From NCBI GenBank assembly GCA_031216915.1, contig CM062292.1:1422457-1486456 (forward strand): a stretch of DNA of 64,000 nt, read 5' to 3'. Below the pieces are notes generated by a model. The model saw only the letters and a list, made by a program, of their open reading frames with translations. It made no database searches and was not told the DNA's origin. The position numbers were made by a program, and so were the translations under genes. The DNA comes from Pictodentalium vernedei (lineage: Eukaryota; Mollusca; Scaphopoda; Dentaliida; Dentaliidae). Shown here in pieces: positions 23,894 to 39,167 of the stretch (positions within the stretch are counted from its first letter, which is position 1; every line of letters begins with the position of its first letter).

Positions 23894-26800
23894 TTGCATA
23901 TTGAATTCTGTGTTAGAGGTATACCAGCCATCTGTACCTATTTAAATATTGAATTCTGAACTAGAGGCATACCAGCCATCTGTATCTTTTTACATACTGA
24001 ATTCTGTGTTAAAGTTAGACCTGCCATATGTATTTATTTACATACTGAATTCTGTGTTAGCGGCACACCAGTCATCTGTATCTATTTACGTATTGAATTC
24101 TGTGTTAGAGCTATACCAGACGTCTGTATCCATTTACATATTGAATTCTGTGTTAGAAGTATACCAGCCATCTGTATCTATTTACATATTGAATTCTGTG
24201 TTAGATGTATACCAGTCATCTGAAACTATTTGCATATTGAATTCTGTTTTCGATGTATACCAGCCATCTGTACCTATTTGCATGCTGAATTCTGAACTAG
24301 AGTCATACCAGACATCTGTATCTATTTACATCCTCAATTCTGTGTTAGTGATATACCTGCCATATGTATCTATTTACATATTGAATTCTGTGTTGGAGGT
24401 ATACCTGCCATCTGTATCTATTTACACACTGAATTCTGTGTTGGAGGTATAATACCATCTGTATCTAATTACAAACAGAATTCGGTGTTAGAGGTATACC
24501 AGCCATCTGTCTCTATTTACATATTGAATTCTGTGTTATATGTATTCCATTCATCTGCATCTATTTGTATATTGAATTCTGTGTTAGAGATATACCTGCC
24601 ATATGTATCTATTGACATATTGAATTCTGTGTTAGCGGCATACCAGCCATCTGTATCTATTTACGTATTGAATTCTGTGTTAGAGCTCTACCAGCCGACA
24701 GTATCTATTTACATATGGAATTCTGTTTTAGAGGTATAAGAGCCATCTGGATCTATTTGCATACTGAATTCTGTGTTAGAACTATACCAGCCGTCTGTAT
24801 CTATTTACATACTAAATTCTGTGTTAGAGCTATACCAGCCATCTGTATTTATTTACATAATGACTTCTATGCTAGAGGTAAACCAGCCATTTGTATCTAT
24901 TTGCATACTGAATTCTGTGTTACAGATACACCAGCAATCTGTATTTATTTACATACTGAATTCTGTTTTTGATCTATACAAGCCTTCTCTATCTATTTAC
25001 ATATTGTATTTTGTGTTAGAGGTATACCAGCCACCTGTATCTATTTACATACTGAATTTTGTGTTATATCTGTACCTGCCGTCTGTATCTATTTACATTC
25101 TGAATTCAGTGTTAGAGCTATACCAGCTGTCGGTATTTATTTCATACTGAATTCTGTGCTAGAGGTATACCAGCCATCTGTATATATATACATACTGAAT
25201 TGTGTGTTAGAGATACACCAGCCATCTGTATCTATTTACATACTGAATTCTGTTTTAGAGCTATAATAGCCGTCTGTATCTATTTACATATTGAATTATG
25301 TGTTAGAGGTATACTAGCCATCAGTATCTATTTACATATTGAATTCTTTGTTAGACGTATACCAGCCTCTGTATATATTTACATACTAATGTCTGTGTTA
25401 GAGGTATACCAGCCATCTCTATCTATTTACATATTGAATTCTGTGTTAGAGGTATACCAGCCATCTGTATCTATTTACATGTTGAATTCTGTGTTAGAGG
25501 TATAGCAGCCATCTGTATCTATTTACATACTGCATTCTGTGTTAGAGGTATGCCAGCCATCTGTATCTATTTACATATTGAAATCTGTGTTAATGGTATA
25601 CCTGCCATCTGTATCTATTTACATATTGAATTCTGTGGTAGAGTTATACCAGATATCTGCATCTATTTACATAGTGAATTCTGTGTTAGAGGTATATCAC
25701 CGTCAGCCTCTATTTACATATTGAATTCTGTGTCAGAGGTATACCAGCTGTCTGTATGTATTTACATATTGGACTCTGTGTACCAGCCAACTGTGTCTAT
25801 TTAAACATTGCATTCTGTGTTAGAGGTATACCAGCCATCTGTATCTATTTACACATTGAATTCTACTCTAGCGGTATACCCGCCATCTGTATCTATTGAC
25901 ATACTGAATTCTGTGTTAGAGGTATACCAGCCATCTGTGTCTATTTACATATTGAATTCTGTGTTAGAGGTATACCAGCCATCTGTAACTATTTACATAT
26001 TGAATTCTGTGTTAGAGGTATACCAGCCATCTGTAACTATTTACATATTGAATTCTGTGTTAGAGGTATACCAGCCATCTGTATCTATTTACATGTTGAA
26101 TTCTGTGTTAGAGGTATAGCAGCCATCTGTATCTATTTACATACTGCATTCTGTGTTAGAGGTATGCCAGCCATCTGTATCTATTTACATATTGAAATCT
26201 GTGTTAATGGTATACCTGCCATCTGTATCTATTTACATATTGAATTCTGTGTTAGAGGTATACCAGATATCTGTATCTATTTACATAGTGAATTCTGTGT
26301 TAGAGGTATATCACCGTCAGCCTCTATTTACATATTGAATTCTGTGTCAAAGGTATACCAGCTGTCTGTATGTATTTACATATTGAACTCTGTGTACCAG
26401 CCAACTGTATCTATTTAAACATTGCATTCTGTGTTAGAGGTATACCAGCCATCTGTATCTATTTACACATTGAATTCTACTCTAGCGGTATACCCGCCAT
26501 CTGTATCTATTGACATACTGAATTCTGTGTTTGAGGTATACCAGACATCTATATCTATTTACATACTGTATTCCATGTTAGAGGTATACGAGTCATATGT
26601 ATTTATTTACATACTGTAACCTGTGTTAGAGGTACAACAGCCATCTGTATGTATCTACATATTGAATTCTGAATAAGAAGTCCACCAACCATCCATATCT
26701 ATTTGCGTATTGAATTCTGTGTTAGAAGTATACCAGCCATCTGTGTCTGTTCACATATACAATTCTGTGTTGGAGGTACACCAGCCATCTGTATCTATTT

Positions 26801-28165
26801 ACATACTGAATTCTGTGCTAGAGGTATACCAGCCATCTGTATCTGTTTGCCTACTAAATTCTGTTTTAGAGCTATACCAGCCGTCTGTATCTATTTACAT
26901 ATTGAATTTTGTGTTTCAGGTATACCAGCCGTCTGAATCCATTTACATAATAAAATCTGTGCTGTAGGTATTCCAGCCATCTGTATCTATATGGATATTA
27001 AATTCGGTGTTAGAGGTATACCAGCCATCTCTTTATATTTCCGCACTGAATTCTGGGTTAGAGGAATACCAGCCATATGTCTCTATTTACATACTGAATT
27101 CTGCGTAGGAGCTATACCAGCCATCTGTACCTGTTAACATATCGAATTCCGGGTTCGGGGTATACCAGCCATCTGTATCTATTTACATATTGAAATCTTC
27201 ATTATCGGTGTAGTAGCCCTCTAAATCTATTTACATGCTGTATTCTGTGCTTGAGGTATACCAGCCATCTATATCTATTTACACCCTGAATTCTATGTTT
27301 GAGGTATACCAGTCATCTCTATTTATTTACATAGTGTATCCTGTGTTAGAGGTACAACAACCGTCTGTATGTATCTACATATTGAATTCTGAATCAGCGG
27401 TTCACCAACCATCCGTATATATTTGCATATTGAATTCTGTGTTAGACGTATACCAGCCATCTGTATCGGTTCACATATGCAATTCTGTGTTAGGGGTACA
27501 CTAGCCATCTGTATCTATTTACATACTGAATTCTGTGCCAGAGGTATACCTGCCATCTGTATCTATTTGCCTACTAAATTCTGTGTTATAGGTATACCGG
27601 CCATCTCTATCTATTTACATACTGGATTCTATGTTTGAGGTATACCGACCATCTGTACTTACTTACATACAGAATTCTGTGTTAGAGGTACACCAGCCAT
27701 CTGAATGTATCTACATATTTAATTCTGAATAAGAGGTAAACCAACCATCCATATCAATTTGCATATTGAAGTCTGTGCTAGAGGTATACCAGCCGTCTGT
27801 ATCTAATTACATATTGAATTCTGTGTTAGAGAATACCAGCCATTTGTATCTATATACATAGTGAATTCTCTGTTAGAGGTATACCCGCCATCTATCTATT
27901 GACATACTGAATTCTGTGCTTGAGGTATACCAGCCATTTATATCTATTTACATACTGTATTACATGTTAGAGGTATACCAGCCATCTGTATTTATTTACA
28001 TACTGTATCCTGTGTTAGAGGTACAACAGCCATCTGGATGTATCTACATATTGAATTCTGAATAAGAAATACACCAAAGGTCAGTATCTATTTGCGTATT
28101 GAATTCTGTGTTAGAAGTATACCAGCCATCTGTGTCTGTTCACATATTTACATACTGAATTCTGT
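23705..28165. repeat. ~4.5-kb block, near-identical copy 13146 bp downstream
   Basis: Matches 36851-41360 with a constant offset of 13146 bp up to about 27830, then 13194 bp because this copy lacks one 48-bp monomer there. Both copies end with the same unusual fused monomer, GTTCACATATTTACATACTG (28139 and 41333), and then diverge. The shared odd junction shows common descent of the block. Confidence 0.85.
25440..26520. repeat. 614-bp tandem duplication nested in the satellite
   Basis: Markers at 25539 and 25808 recur at 26153 and 26422 (offset 614 bp). The downstream block shows the same pair at 38685/39299 and 38954/39568, so the 614-bp event is older than the 13146-bp-offset copying. The first array copy (15538, 15807) has only a single version. 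Confidence 0.85.
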
Positions 28166-28319
28166 GCTACAGGTATACCAGCCATCAGCATCTATTTACC
28201 TTCTAAATTCTGTTTTAGAGCTATATCAGCCGTTTGTATCTATTTACATATTGAATTCTGTGTTTGAGGTATACCATCCACCTGTATCTATTTGCATATA
28301 GAATTCTGTGTGAAAGTTA

Positions 28320-31300
28320 TACCAGCCGTCTGTATCTATTTACATACTAAAATCTGTGCTATAGGTATACCAGCCATCTGTATCTATTCACATGCTCTAT
28401 TCTGTGTTTGAGATATACCAGCCATCTGTATCTATTCGCATATTGAATTCTGTGTTAGTGGCATACCAGCCCCCTCTATCTATTTACGTATTGAATTCTG
28501 TGTTATAGGAAAACCAGCCGTCTGTATGTATTTACATATTGAATTCCCTGTTAGAATATACCACCCATCTGTATCTATTTACGTATTGAATTCTGTGTTA
28601 GAGGTATACAAGCCATCTGAATCTATTTGCACATTGAATTCTGTGTTAGAGGTACCAGCCATCTGAATCTATTTACATACTGAATTCTGTGTTAGAGGTA
28701 TACCAGCCATCTGTATCTATTTACATATTGAATTCTGTCTTAGAGGTAAACCAGTCATCTGTATCTATTTACATATTGAAATCTGTGTTAATGGTATACC
28801 TGCCATCTGTATCTATTTACATATTGAATTCTGTGTTAGAGGTATACCAGATATCTGTATCTATTTATATAGTGAATTCTGTGTTACAGGTATATCGCCA
28901 TCTGCCTCAATTTACGTATTGAATTCTGTGTTAGAGGTATACATTCCATCTGTATGCATATACATATTGAATTCTGTGTTAGAGGTATACCAGACAACTG
29001 TATCTATTTACACATTGCATTCTGTGGTAGAGGTATACCAGCCATCTGTATCTTTATTTGTTTACATACTGAATTCTGTGGTAGAGCTATACCAGCTATC
29101 CGTATCAATTCTGATATTGAATTTTGTGTTAGAGGTATACCAGCAATCTGTTTCTATTTACATACTGAATTCTGTGTTAGTGGTCTACCTGCCCTCTGTA
29201 TCGTATCTATTTACACAATGAATTCTGCGCTAGCGGTATACCAGCCTTCTGAATCTATTTATATACTGTTTTCTGTGCTAGAGGTATACCAGCCATCCGT
29301 ATCTATTTACATACTGAATTCTGTGTAAGAGCCACACCTGCCATCTCTATCTATTTACATACTGAATTCTGTGTTAGAGGTATACCAACCATCTGTATAT
29401 ATTTACACATTGAATTCTGTGTTAGAGCTATACTAGCCATCTGTATTTTTTTACCCATTGAATTTTGTGTCTGGGCTATACCAGCCATCAGTATCTATTT
29501 ACATATTGAATTCTGTGTTAGAGGTACACCTGCCGTCTCTTTCTATTTACATACTGAATTCTGTGTTAGAGGTATACCAGCCATCTGTATCTATTTACAC
29601 ATTGAATTCTGTGTTAGAGGTATACCAGCCATCTGTATCTATTTGCCCATTGAATTCTGTGTTAGAGCTATACCAGCCATCTGTATCTTTTTACCCATTG
29701 AATTCTGAGTTAAAGGAATACCAGTCATATGTATCTATTCACACATTGAATTCTGTGTTAGAGGTATACAAGCCATCTGTATATATTTACATGTTGAATT
29801 CTGTGTTAGAGGTATACCAGCCATCTGTATCTATTTACATACCGAATTATGTGTTAGATGTATACCATTTAGTCATCTATATCTATTTACATATTGAATT
29901 CTGTGTTAGAGGTATACCAGCCATCTGTATCTATTTACATGTTGAATTCTGTGTTAGAGGTATACCAGCCATCTGTATCTATTTACATACTGATTTCTGT
30001 GTTAGATGCATACCATTCATCTGCATCTATTTGCATATTGAATTCTGTTTTAGATGTATACCAGCCATCTGTACCTATTTAAATATTGAATTCTGAACTA
30101 GAGGCATACCAGCCATCTGTATCTATTTACATACTGAATTCTGTGTTAAAGTTAGACCTGCCATATGTATTTATTTACATACTGAATTCTGTGTTAGCGG
30201 CACACCAGTCATCTGTATCTATTTACGTATTGAATTCTGTGTTAGAGCTATACCAGACGTCTGTATCCATTTACATATTGAATTCTGTGTTAGAAGTATA
30301 CCAGCCATCTGTATCTATTTACATATTGAATTCTGTGTTAGATGTATACCAGTCATCTGAAACTATTTGCATATTGAATTCTGTTTTCGATGTATACCAG
30401 CCATCTGTACCTATTTGCATGCTGAATTCTGAACTAGAGTCATACCAGACATCTGTATCTATTTACATCCTGAATTCTGTGTTAGTGATATACCTGGCAT
30501 ATGTATCTATTTACATATTGAATTCTGTGTTGGAGGTATACCTGCCATCTGTATCTATTTACATACTGAATTCTGTGTTGGAGGTATAATACCATCTGTA
30601 TCTAATTACAAACAGAATTCGGTGTTAGAGGTATACCAGCCATCTGTCTCTATTTACATATTGAATTCTGTGTTATATGTATTCCATTCATCTGCATCTA
30701 TTTGTATATTGAATTCTGTGTTAGAGATATACCTGCCATATGTATCTATTGACATATTGAATTCTGTGTTAGCGGCATACCAGCCATCTGTATCTATTTA
30801 CGTATTGAATTCTGTGTTAGAGCTCTACCAGCCGACAGTATCTATTTACATATGGAATTCTGTTTTAGAGGTATAAGAGCCATCTGTATCTATTTGCATA
30901 CTGAATTCTGTGTTAGAACTATACCAGCCGTCTGTATCTATTTACATACTAAATTCTGTGTTAGAGCTATACCAGCCATCTGTATTTATTTACATAATGA
31001 CTTCTATGCTAGAGGTAAACCAGCCATTTGTATCTATTTGCATACTGAATTCGGTGTTACAGATACACCAGCAATCTGTATTTATTTACATACTGAATTC
31101 TGTTTTAGAGCTATACAAGCCTTCTCTATCTATTTACATATTGTATTTTGTGTTAGAGGTATACCAGCCACCTGTATCTATTTACATACTGAATTCTGTG
31201 TTATATCTGTACCTGCCGTCTGTATCTATTTACATACTGAATTCAGTGTTAGAGCTATACCAGCTGTCGGTATTTATTTCATACTGAATTCTGTGCTAGA

Positions 31301-34300
31301 GGTATACCAGCCATCTGTATCTATATACATACTGAATTGTGTGTTAGAGATACACCAGCCATCTGTATCTAATTACATATTGAATTCTGTTTTAGAGCTA
31401 TAATAGCCGTCTGTATCTATTTACATATTGAATTCTGTGTTAGAGGTATACCAGCCATCTGTATCTATTTACATACCGAATTATGTGTTAGATGTATACC
31501 ATTTAGTCATCTATATCTATTTACATATTGAATTCTGTGTTAGAGGTATACCAGCCATCTGTATCTATTTACATACTGATTTCTGTGTTAGATGCATACC
31601 ATTCATCTGCATCTATTTGCATATTGAATTCTGTGTTAGAGGTATACCAGCCATCTGTACCTATTTAAATATTGAATTCTGAACTAGAGGCATACCAACC
31701 ATCTGTATCTTTTTACATACTGAATTCTGTGTTAAAGTTAGACCTGCCATATGTATTTATTTACATACTGAATTCTGTGTTAGCGGCACACCAGTCATCT
31801 GTATCTATTTACGTATTGAATTCTGTGTTAGAGCTATACCAGACGTCTGTATCCATTTACATATTGAATTCTGTGTTAGAAGTATACCAGCCATCTGTAT
31901 CTATTTACATATTGAATTCTGTGTTAGATGTATACCAGTCATCTGAAACTATTTGCATATTGAATTCTGTTTTCGATGTATACCAGCCATCTGTACCTAT
32001 TTGCATGCTGAATTCTGAACTAGAGTCATACCAGACATCTGTATCTATTTACATTCTCAATTCTGTGTTAGTGATATACCTGGCATATGTATCTATTTAC
32101 ATATTGAATTCTGTGTTGGAGGTATACCTGCCATCTGTATCTATTTACATACTGAATTCTGTGTTGGAGGTATAATACCATCTGTATCTAATTACAAACA
32201 GAATTCGGTGTTAGAGGTATACCAGCCATCTGTCTCTATTTACATATTGAATTCTGTGTTATATGTATTCCATTCATCTGCATCTATTTGTATATTGAAT
32301 TCTGTGTTAGAGATATACCTGCCATATGTATCTATTGACATATTGAATTCTGTGTTAGCGGAATACCAGCCATCTGTATCTATTTACGCATTGAATTCTG
32401 TGTTAGAGCTCTACCAGCCGACAGTATCTATTTACATATGGAATTCTGTTTTAGAGGTATAAGAGCCATCTGTATCTATTTGCATACTGAATTCTGTGTT
32501 AGAACTAAACCAGCCGTCTGTATCTATTTACATACTAAATTCTGTGTTAGAGCTGTACCAGCCATCTGTATTTATTTACATAATGACTTCTATGCTAGAG
32601 GTAAACCAGCCATTTGTATCTATTTGCATACTGAATTCTGTGTTACAGATACACCAGCAATCTGTATTTATTTACATACTGAATTCTGTTTTAGAGCTAT
32701 ACAATCCTTCTCTATCTATTTACATATTGTATTTTGTGTTAGAGGTATACCAGCCACCTGTATCTATTTTCATACTGAATTCTGCGTTATATCTGTACCT
32801 GCCGTCTGTATCTATTTACATACTGAATTCAGTGTTAGAGCTATACCAGCTGTCGGTATTTATTTCATACTGAATTCTGTGCTAGAGGTATACCAGCCAT
32901 CTGTATCTATATACATACTGAATTGTGTGTTAGAGATACACCAGCCATCTGTATCTATTTACATACTGAATTCTGTTTTAGAGCTATAATAGCCGTCTGT
33001 ATCTATTTACATATTGAATTATGTGTTAGAGGTATACTAGCCATCAGTATCTATTTACATATTGAATTCTTTGTTAGACGTATACCAGCCTCTGTATATA
33101 TTTACATACTAATGTCTGTGTTAGAGGTATACCAGCCATCTCTATCTATTTACATATTGAATTCTGTGTTAGAGGTATACCAGCCATCTGTATCTATTTA
33201 CATGTTGAATTCTGTGTTAGAGGTATAGCAGCCATCTGTATCTATTTACATACTGCATTCTGTGTTAGAGGTATGCCAGCCATCTGTATCTATTTACATA
33301 TTGAAATCTGTGTTAATGGTATACCTGCCATCTGTATCTATTTACATATTGAATTCTGTGTTAGAGGTATACCAGATATCCGCATCTATTTACATAGTGA
33401 ATTCTGTGTTAGAGGTATATCACCGTCAGCCTCTATTTATATATTGAATTCTGTGTCAGAGGTATACCAGCTGTCTGTATGTATTTACATATTGGACTCT
33501 GTGTACCAGCCAACTGTATCTATTTAAACATTGCATTCTGTGTTAGAGGTATACGAGCCATCTGTATCTATTTACACATTGAATTCTACTCTAGCGGTAT
33601 ACCCGCCATCTGTATCTATTGACATACTGAATTCTGTGTTAGAGGTATACCAGCCATCTGTGTCTATTTACATATTGAATTCTGTGTTAGAGGTATACCA
33701 GCCATCTGTAACTATTTACATATTGAATTCTGTGTTAGAGGTATACCAGCCGTCTGTATCTATTTACATACTAAAATCTGTGCTATAGGTATACCAGCCA
33801 TCTGTATCTATTCACATGCTCTATTCTGTGTTTGAGATATACCAGCCATCTGTATCTATTCGCATATTGAATTCTGTGTTAGTGGCATACCAGCCCCCTC
33901 TATCTATTTACGTATTGAATTCTGTGTTATAGGAAAACCAGCCGTCTGTATGTATTTACATATTGAATTCCCTGTTAGAATATACCACCCATCTGTATCT
34001 ATTTACGTATTGAATTCTGTGTTAGAGGTATACAAGCCATCTGAATCTATTTGCACATTGAATTCTGTGTTAGAGGTACCAGCCATCTGAATCTATTTAC
34101 ATACTGAATTCTGTGTTAGAGGTATACCAGCCATCCCTATCTATTTACATATTGAATTCTGTCTTAGAGGTAAACCAGTCATCTGTATCTATTTACATAT
34201 TGAAATCTGTGTTAATGGTATACCTGCCATCTGTATCTATTTACATATTGAATTCTGTGTTAGAGGTATACCAGATATCTGTATCTATTTATATAGTGAA

Positions 34301-37300
34301 TTCTGTGTTACAGGTATATCGCCATCTGCCTCAATTTACGTATTCAATTCTGTGTTAGAGGTATACATTCCATCTGTATGCATATACATATTGAATTCTG
34401 TGTTAGAGGTATACTAGACAACTGTATCTATTTACACATTGCATTCTGTGGTAGAGGTATACCAGCCATCTGTATCTTTATTTGTTTACATACTGAATTC
34501 TGTGGTAGAGCTATACCAGCTATCCGTATCAATTCTGATATTGAATTTTGTGTTAGAGGTATACCAGCAATCTGTTTCTATTTACATACTGAAATCTGTG
34601 TTAGTGGTCTACCTGCCCTCTGTATCGTATCTATTTACACAATGAATTCTGCGCTAGCGGTATACCAGCCTTCTGAATCTATTTATATACTGTTTTCTGT
34701 GCTAGAGGTATACCAGCCATCCGTATCTATTTACATACTGAATTCTGTGTAAGAGCCACACCTGCCATCTCTATCTATTTACATACTGAATTCTGTGTTA
34801 GAGGTATACCAACCATCTGTATATATTTACACATTGAATTCTGTGTTAGAGCTATACTAGCCATCTGTATTTTTTTACCCATTGAATTTTGTGTCTGGGC
34901 TATACCAGCCATCAGTATCTATTTACATATTGAATTCTGTGTTAGAGGTACACCTGCCGTCTCTTTCTATTTACATACTGAATTCTGTGTTAGAGGTATA
35001 CCAGCCATCTGTATCTATTTACACATTGAATTCTGTGTTAGAGGTATACCAGCCATCTGTATCTATTTGCCCATTGAATTCTGTGTTAGAGCTATACCAG
35101 CCATCTGTATCTTTTTACCCATTGAATTCTGAGTTAAAGGAATACCAGTCATATGTATCTATTCACACATTGAATTCTGTGTTAGAGGTATACAAGCCAT
35201 CTGTATATATTTACATGTTGAATTCTGTGTTAGAGGTATACCAGCCATCTGTATCTATTTACATACCGAATTATGTGTTAGATGTATACCATTTAGTCAT
35301 CTATATCTATTTACATATTGAATTCTGTGTTAGAGGTATACCAGCCATCTGTATCTATTTACATGTTGAATTCTGTGTTAGAGGTATACCAGCCATCTGT
35401 ATATATTTACATACTGATTTCTGTGTTAGATGCATACCATTCATCTGCATCTATTTGCATATTGAATTCTGTTTTAGATGTATACCAGCCATCTGTACCT
35501 ATTTAAATATTGAATTCTGAACTAGAGGCATACCAGCCATCTGTATCTATTTACATACTGAATTCTGTGTTAAAGTTAGACCTGCCATATGTATTTATTT
35601 ACATACTGAATTCTGTGTTAGCGGCACACCAGTCATCTGTATCTATTTACGTATTGAATTCTGTGTTAGAGCTATACCAGACGTCTGTATCCATTTACAT
35701 ATTGAATTCTGTGTTAGAAGTATACCAGCCATCTGTATCTATTTACATAGTGAATTCTGTGTTAGATGTATACCAGTCATCTGAAACTATTTGCATATTG
35801 AATTCTGTTTTCGATGTATACCAGCCATCTGTACCTATTTGCATGTTGAATTCTGAACTAGAGTCATACCAGACATCTGTATCTATTTACATCCTCAATT
35901 CTGTGTTAGTGATATACCTGGCATATGTATCTATTTACATACTGAATTCTGTGTTAGAGGTATACCTGCCATCTGTATCTATTTACATACTGAATTCTGT
36001 GTTGGAGGTATAATACCATCTGTATCTAATTACAAACAGAATTCGGTGTTAGAGGTATACCAGCCATCTGTCTCTATTTACATATTGAATTCTGTGTTAT
36101 ATGTATTCCATTCATCTGCATCTATTTGTATATTGAATTCTGTGTTAGAGATATACCTGCCATATGTATCTATTGACATATTGAATTCTGTGTTAGCGGC
36201 ATACCAGCCATCTGTATCTATTTACGTATTGAATTCTGTGTTAGAGCTCTACCAGCCGACAGTATCTATTTACATATGGAATTCTGTTTTAGAGGTATAA
36301 GAGCCATCTGTATCTATTTGCATACTGAATTCTGTGTTAGAACTATACCAGCCGTCTGTATCTATTTACATACTAAATTCTGTGTTAGAGCTATACCAAC
36401 CATCTGTATTTATTTACATAATGACTTCTATGCTAGAGGTAAACCAGCCATTTGTATCTATTTGCATACTGAATTCTGTGTTACAGATACACCAGCAATC
36501 TGTATTTATTTACATACTGAATTCTGTTTTAGAGCTATACAAGCCTTCTCTATCTATTTACATATTGTATTTTGTGTTAGAGGTATACCAGCCACCTGTA
36601 TCTATTTACATACTGAATTCTGTGTTATATCTGTACCTGCCGTCTGTATCTATTTACATACTGAATTCAGTGTTAGAGCTATACAGCTGTCGGTATTTAT
36701 TTCATACTAAATTCTGTGCTAGAGGTATACCAGCCATCTGTATCTATATACATACTGAATTGTGTGTTAGAGATACACCAGCCATCTGTATCTATTTACA
36801 TACTGAATTCTGTTTTAGAGCTATAATAGCCGTCAGTATCTATTTACATATTGAATTCTGTGTTAGAGGTATACCAGCCATCTGTATCTATTTACATACC
36901 GAATTATGTGTTAGATGTATACCATTTAGTCATCTATATCTATTTACATATTGAATTCTGTGTTAGAGGTATACCAGCCATCTGTATCTATTTACATACT
37001 GATTTCTGTGTTAGATGCATACCATTCATCTGCATCTATTTGCATATTGAATTCTGTGTTAGAGGTATACCAGCCATCTGTACCTATTTAAATATTGAAT
37101 TCTGAACTAGAGGCATACCAACCATCTGTATCTTTTTACATACTGAATTCTGTGTTAAAGTTAGACCTGCCATATGTATTTATTTACATACTGAATTCTG
37201 TGTTAGCGGCACACCAGTCATCTGTATCTATTTACGTATTGAATTCTGTGTTAGAGCTATACCAGACGTCTGTATCCATTTACATATTGAATTCTGTGTT

Positions 37301-39167
37301 AGAAGTATACCAGCCATCTGTATCTATTTACATATTGAATTCTGTGTTAGATGTATACCAGTCATCTGAAACTATTTGCATATTGAATTCTGTTTTCGAT
37401 GTATACCAGCCATCTGTACCTATTTGCATGCTGAATTCTGAACTAGAGTCATACCAGACATCTGTATCTATTTACATCCTCAATTCTGTGTTAGTGATAT
37501 ACCTGGCATATGTATCTATTTACATATTGAATTCTGTGTTGGAGGTATACCTGCCATCTGTATCTATTTACATACTGAATTCTGTGTTGGAGGTATAATA
37601 CCATCTGTATCTAATTACAAACAGAATTCGGTGTTAGAGGTATACCAGCCATCTGTCTCTATTTACATATTGAATTCTGTGTTATATGTATTCCATTCAT
37701 CTGCATCTATTTGTATATTGAATTCTGTGTTAGAGATATACCTGCCATATGTATCTATTGACATATTGAATTCTGTGTTAGCGGCATACCAGCCATCTGT
37801 ATCTATTTACGTATTGAATTCTGTGTTAGAGCTCTACCAGCCGACAGTATCTATTTACATATGGAATTCTGTTTTAGAGGTATAAGAGCCATCTGTATCT
37901 ATTTGCATACTGAATTCTGTGTTAGAACTATACCAGCCGTCTGTATCTATTTACATACTAAATTCTGTGTTAGAGCTATACCAGCCATCTGTATTTATTT
38001 ACATAATGACTTCTATGCTAGAGGTAAACCAGCCATTTGTATCTATTTGCATACTGAATTCTGTGTTACAGATACACCAGCAATCTGTATTTATTTACAT
38101 ACTGAATTCTGTTTTAGAGCTATACAAGCCTTCTCTATCTATTTACATATTGTATTTTGTGTTAGAGGTATACCAGCCACCTGTATCTATTTACATACTG
38201 AATTCTGTGTTATATCTGTACCTGCCGTCTGTATCTATTTACATACTGAATTCAGTGTTAGAGCTATACCAGCTGTCGGTATTTATTTCATACTGAATTC
38301 TGTGCTAGAGGTATACCAGCCATCTGTATCTATATACATACTGAATTGTGTGTTAGAGATACACCAGCCATCTGTATCTATTTACATACTGAATTCTGTT
38401 TTAGAGCTATAATAGCCGTCTGTATCTATTTACATATTGAATTATGTGTTAGAGGTATACTAGCCATCAGTATCTATTTGCATATTGAATTCTTTGTTAG
38501 ACGTATACCAGCCTCTGTATATATTTACATACTAATGTCTGTGTTAGAGGTATACCAGCCATCTCTATCTATTTACATATTGAATTCTGTGTTAGAGGTA
38601 TACCAGCCATCTGTATCTATTTACATGTTGAATTCTGTGTTAGAGGTATAGCAGCCATCTGTATCTATTTACATACTGCATTCTGTGTTAGAGGTATGCC
38701 AGCCATCTGTATCTATTTACATATTGAAATCTGTGTTAATGGTATACCTGCCATCTGTATCTATTTACATATTGAATTCTGTGTTAGAGGTATACCAGAT
38801 ATCCGCATCTATTTACATAGTGAATTCTGTGTTAGAGGTATATCACCGTCAGCCTCTATTTATATATTGAATTCTGTGTCAGAGGTATACCAGCTGTCTG
38901 TATGTATTTACATATTGGACTCTGTGTACCAGCCAACTGTATCTATTTAAACATTGCATTCTGTGTTAGAGGTATACCAGCCATCTGTATCTATTTACAC
39001 ATTGAATTCTACTCTAGCGGTATACCCGCCATCTGTATCTATTGACATACTGAATTCTGTGTTAGAGGTATACCAGCCATCTGTGTCTATTTACATATTG
39101 AATTCTGTGATAGAGGTATACCAGCCATCTGTAACTATTTACATATTGAATTCTGTGTTAGAGGTAT
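28320..39167. repeat. 5424-bp tandem duplication (113 x 48 bp)
   Basis: Copy 1 is about 28320-33743 and copy 2 about 33744-39167. The offset is 5424 bp at many points: ACTAAAATCTGTGC at 28346 and 33770, and markers at 28689/34113, 29458/34882, 30086/35510 and 30622/36046. It becomes 5423 bp after about 36690, where copy 2 lost one base (ATACAGCTG for ATACCAGCTG). The period is exactly 113 monomers, so the exchange kept monomer phase. Copies look nearly identical, so the event is recent. Confidence 0.9.
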
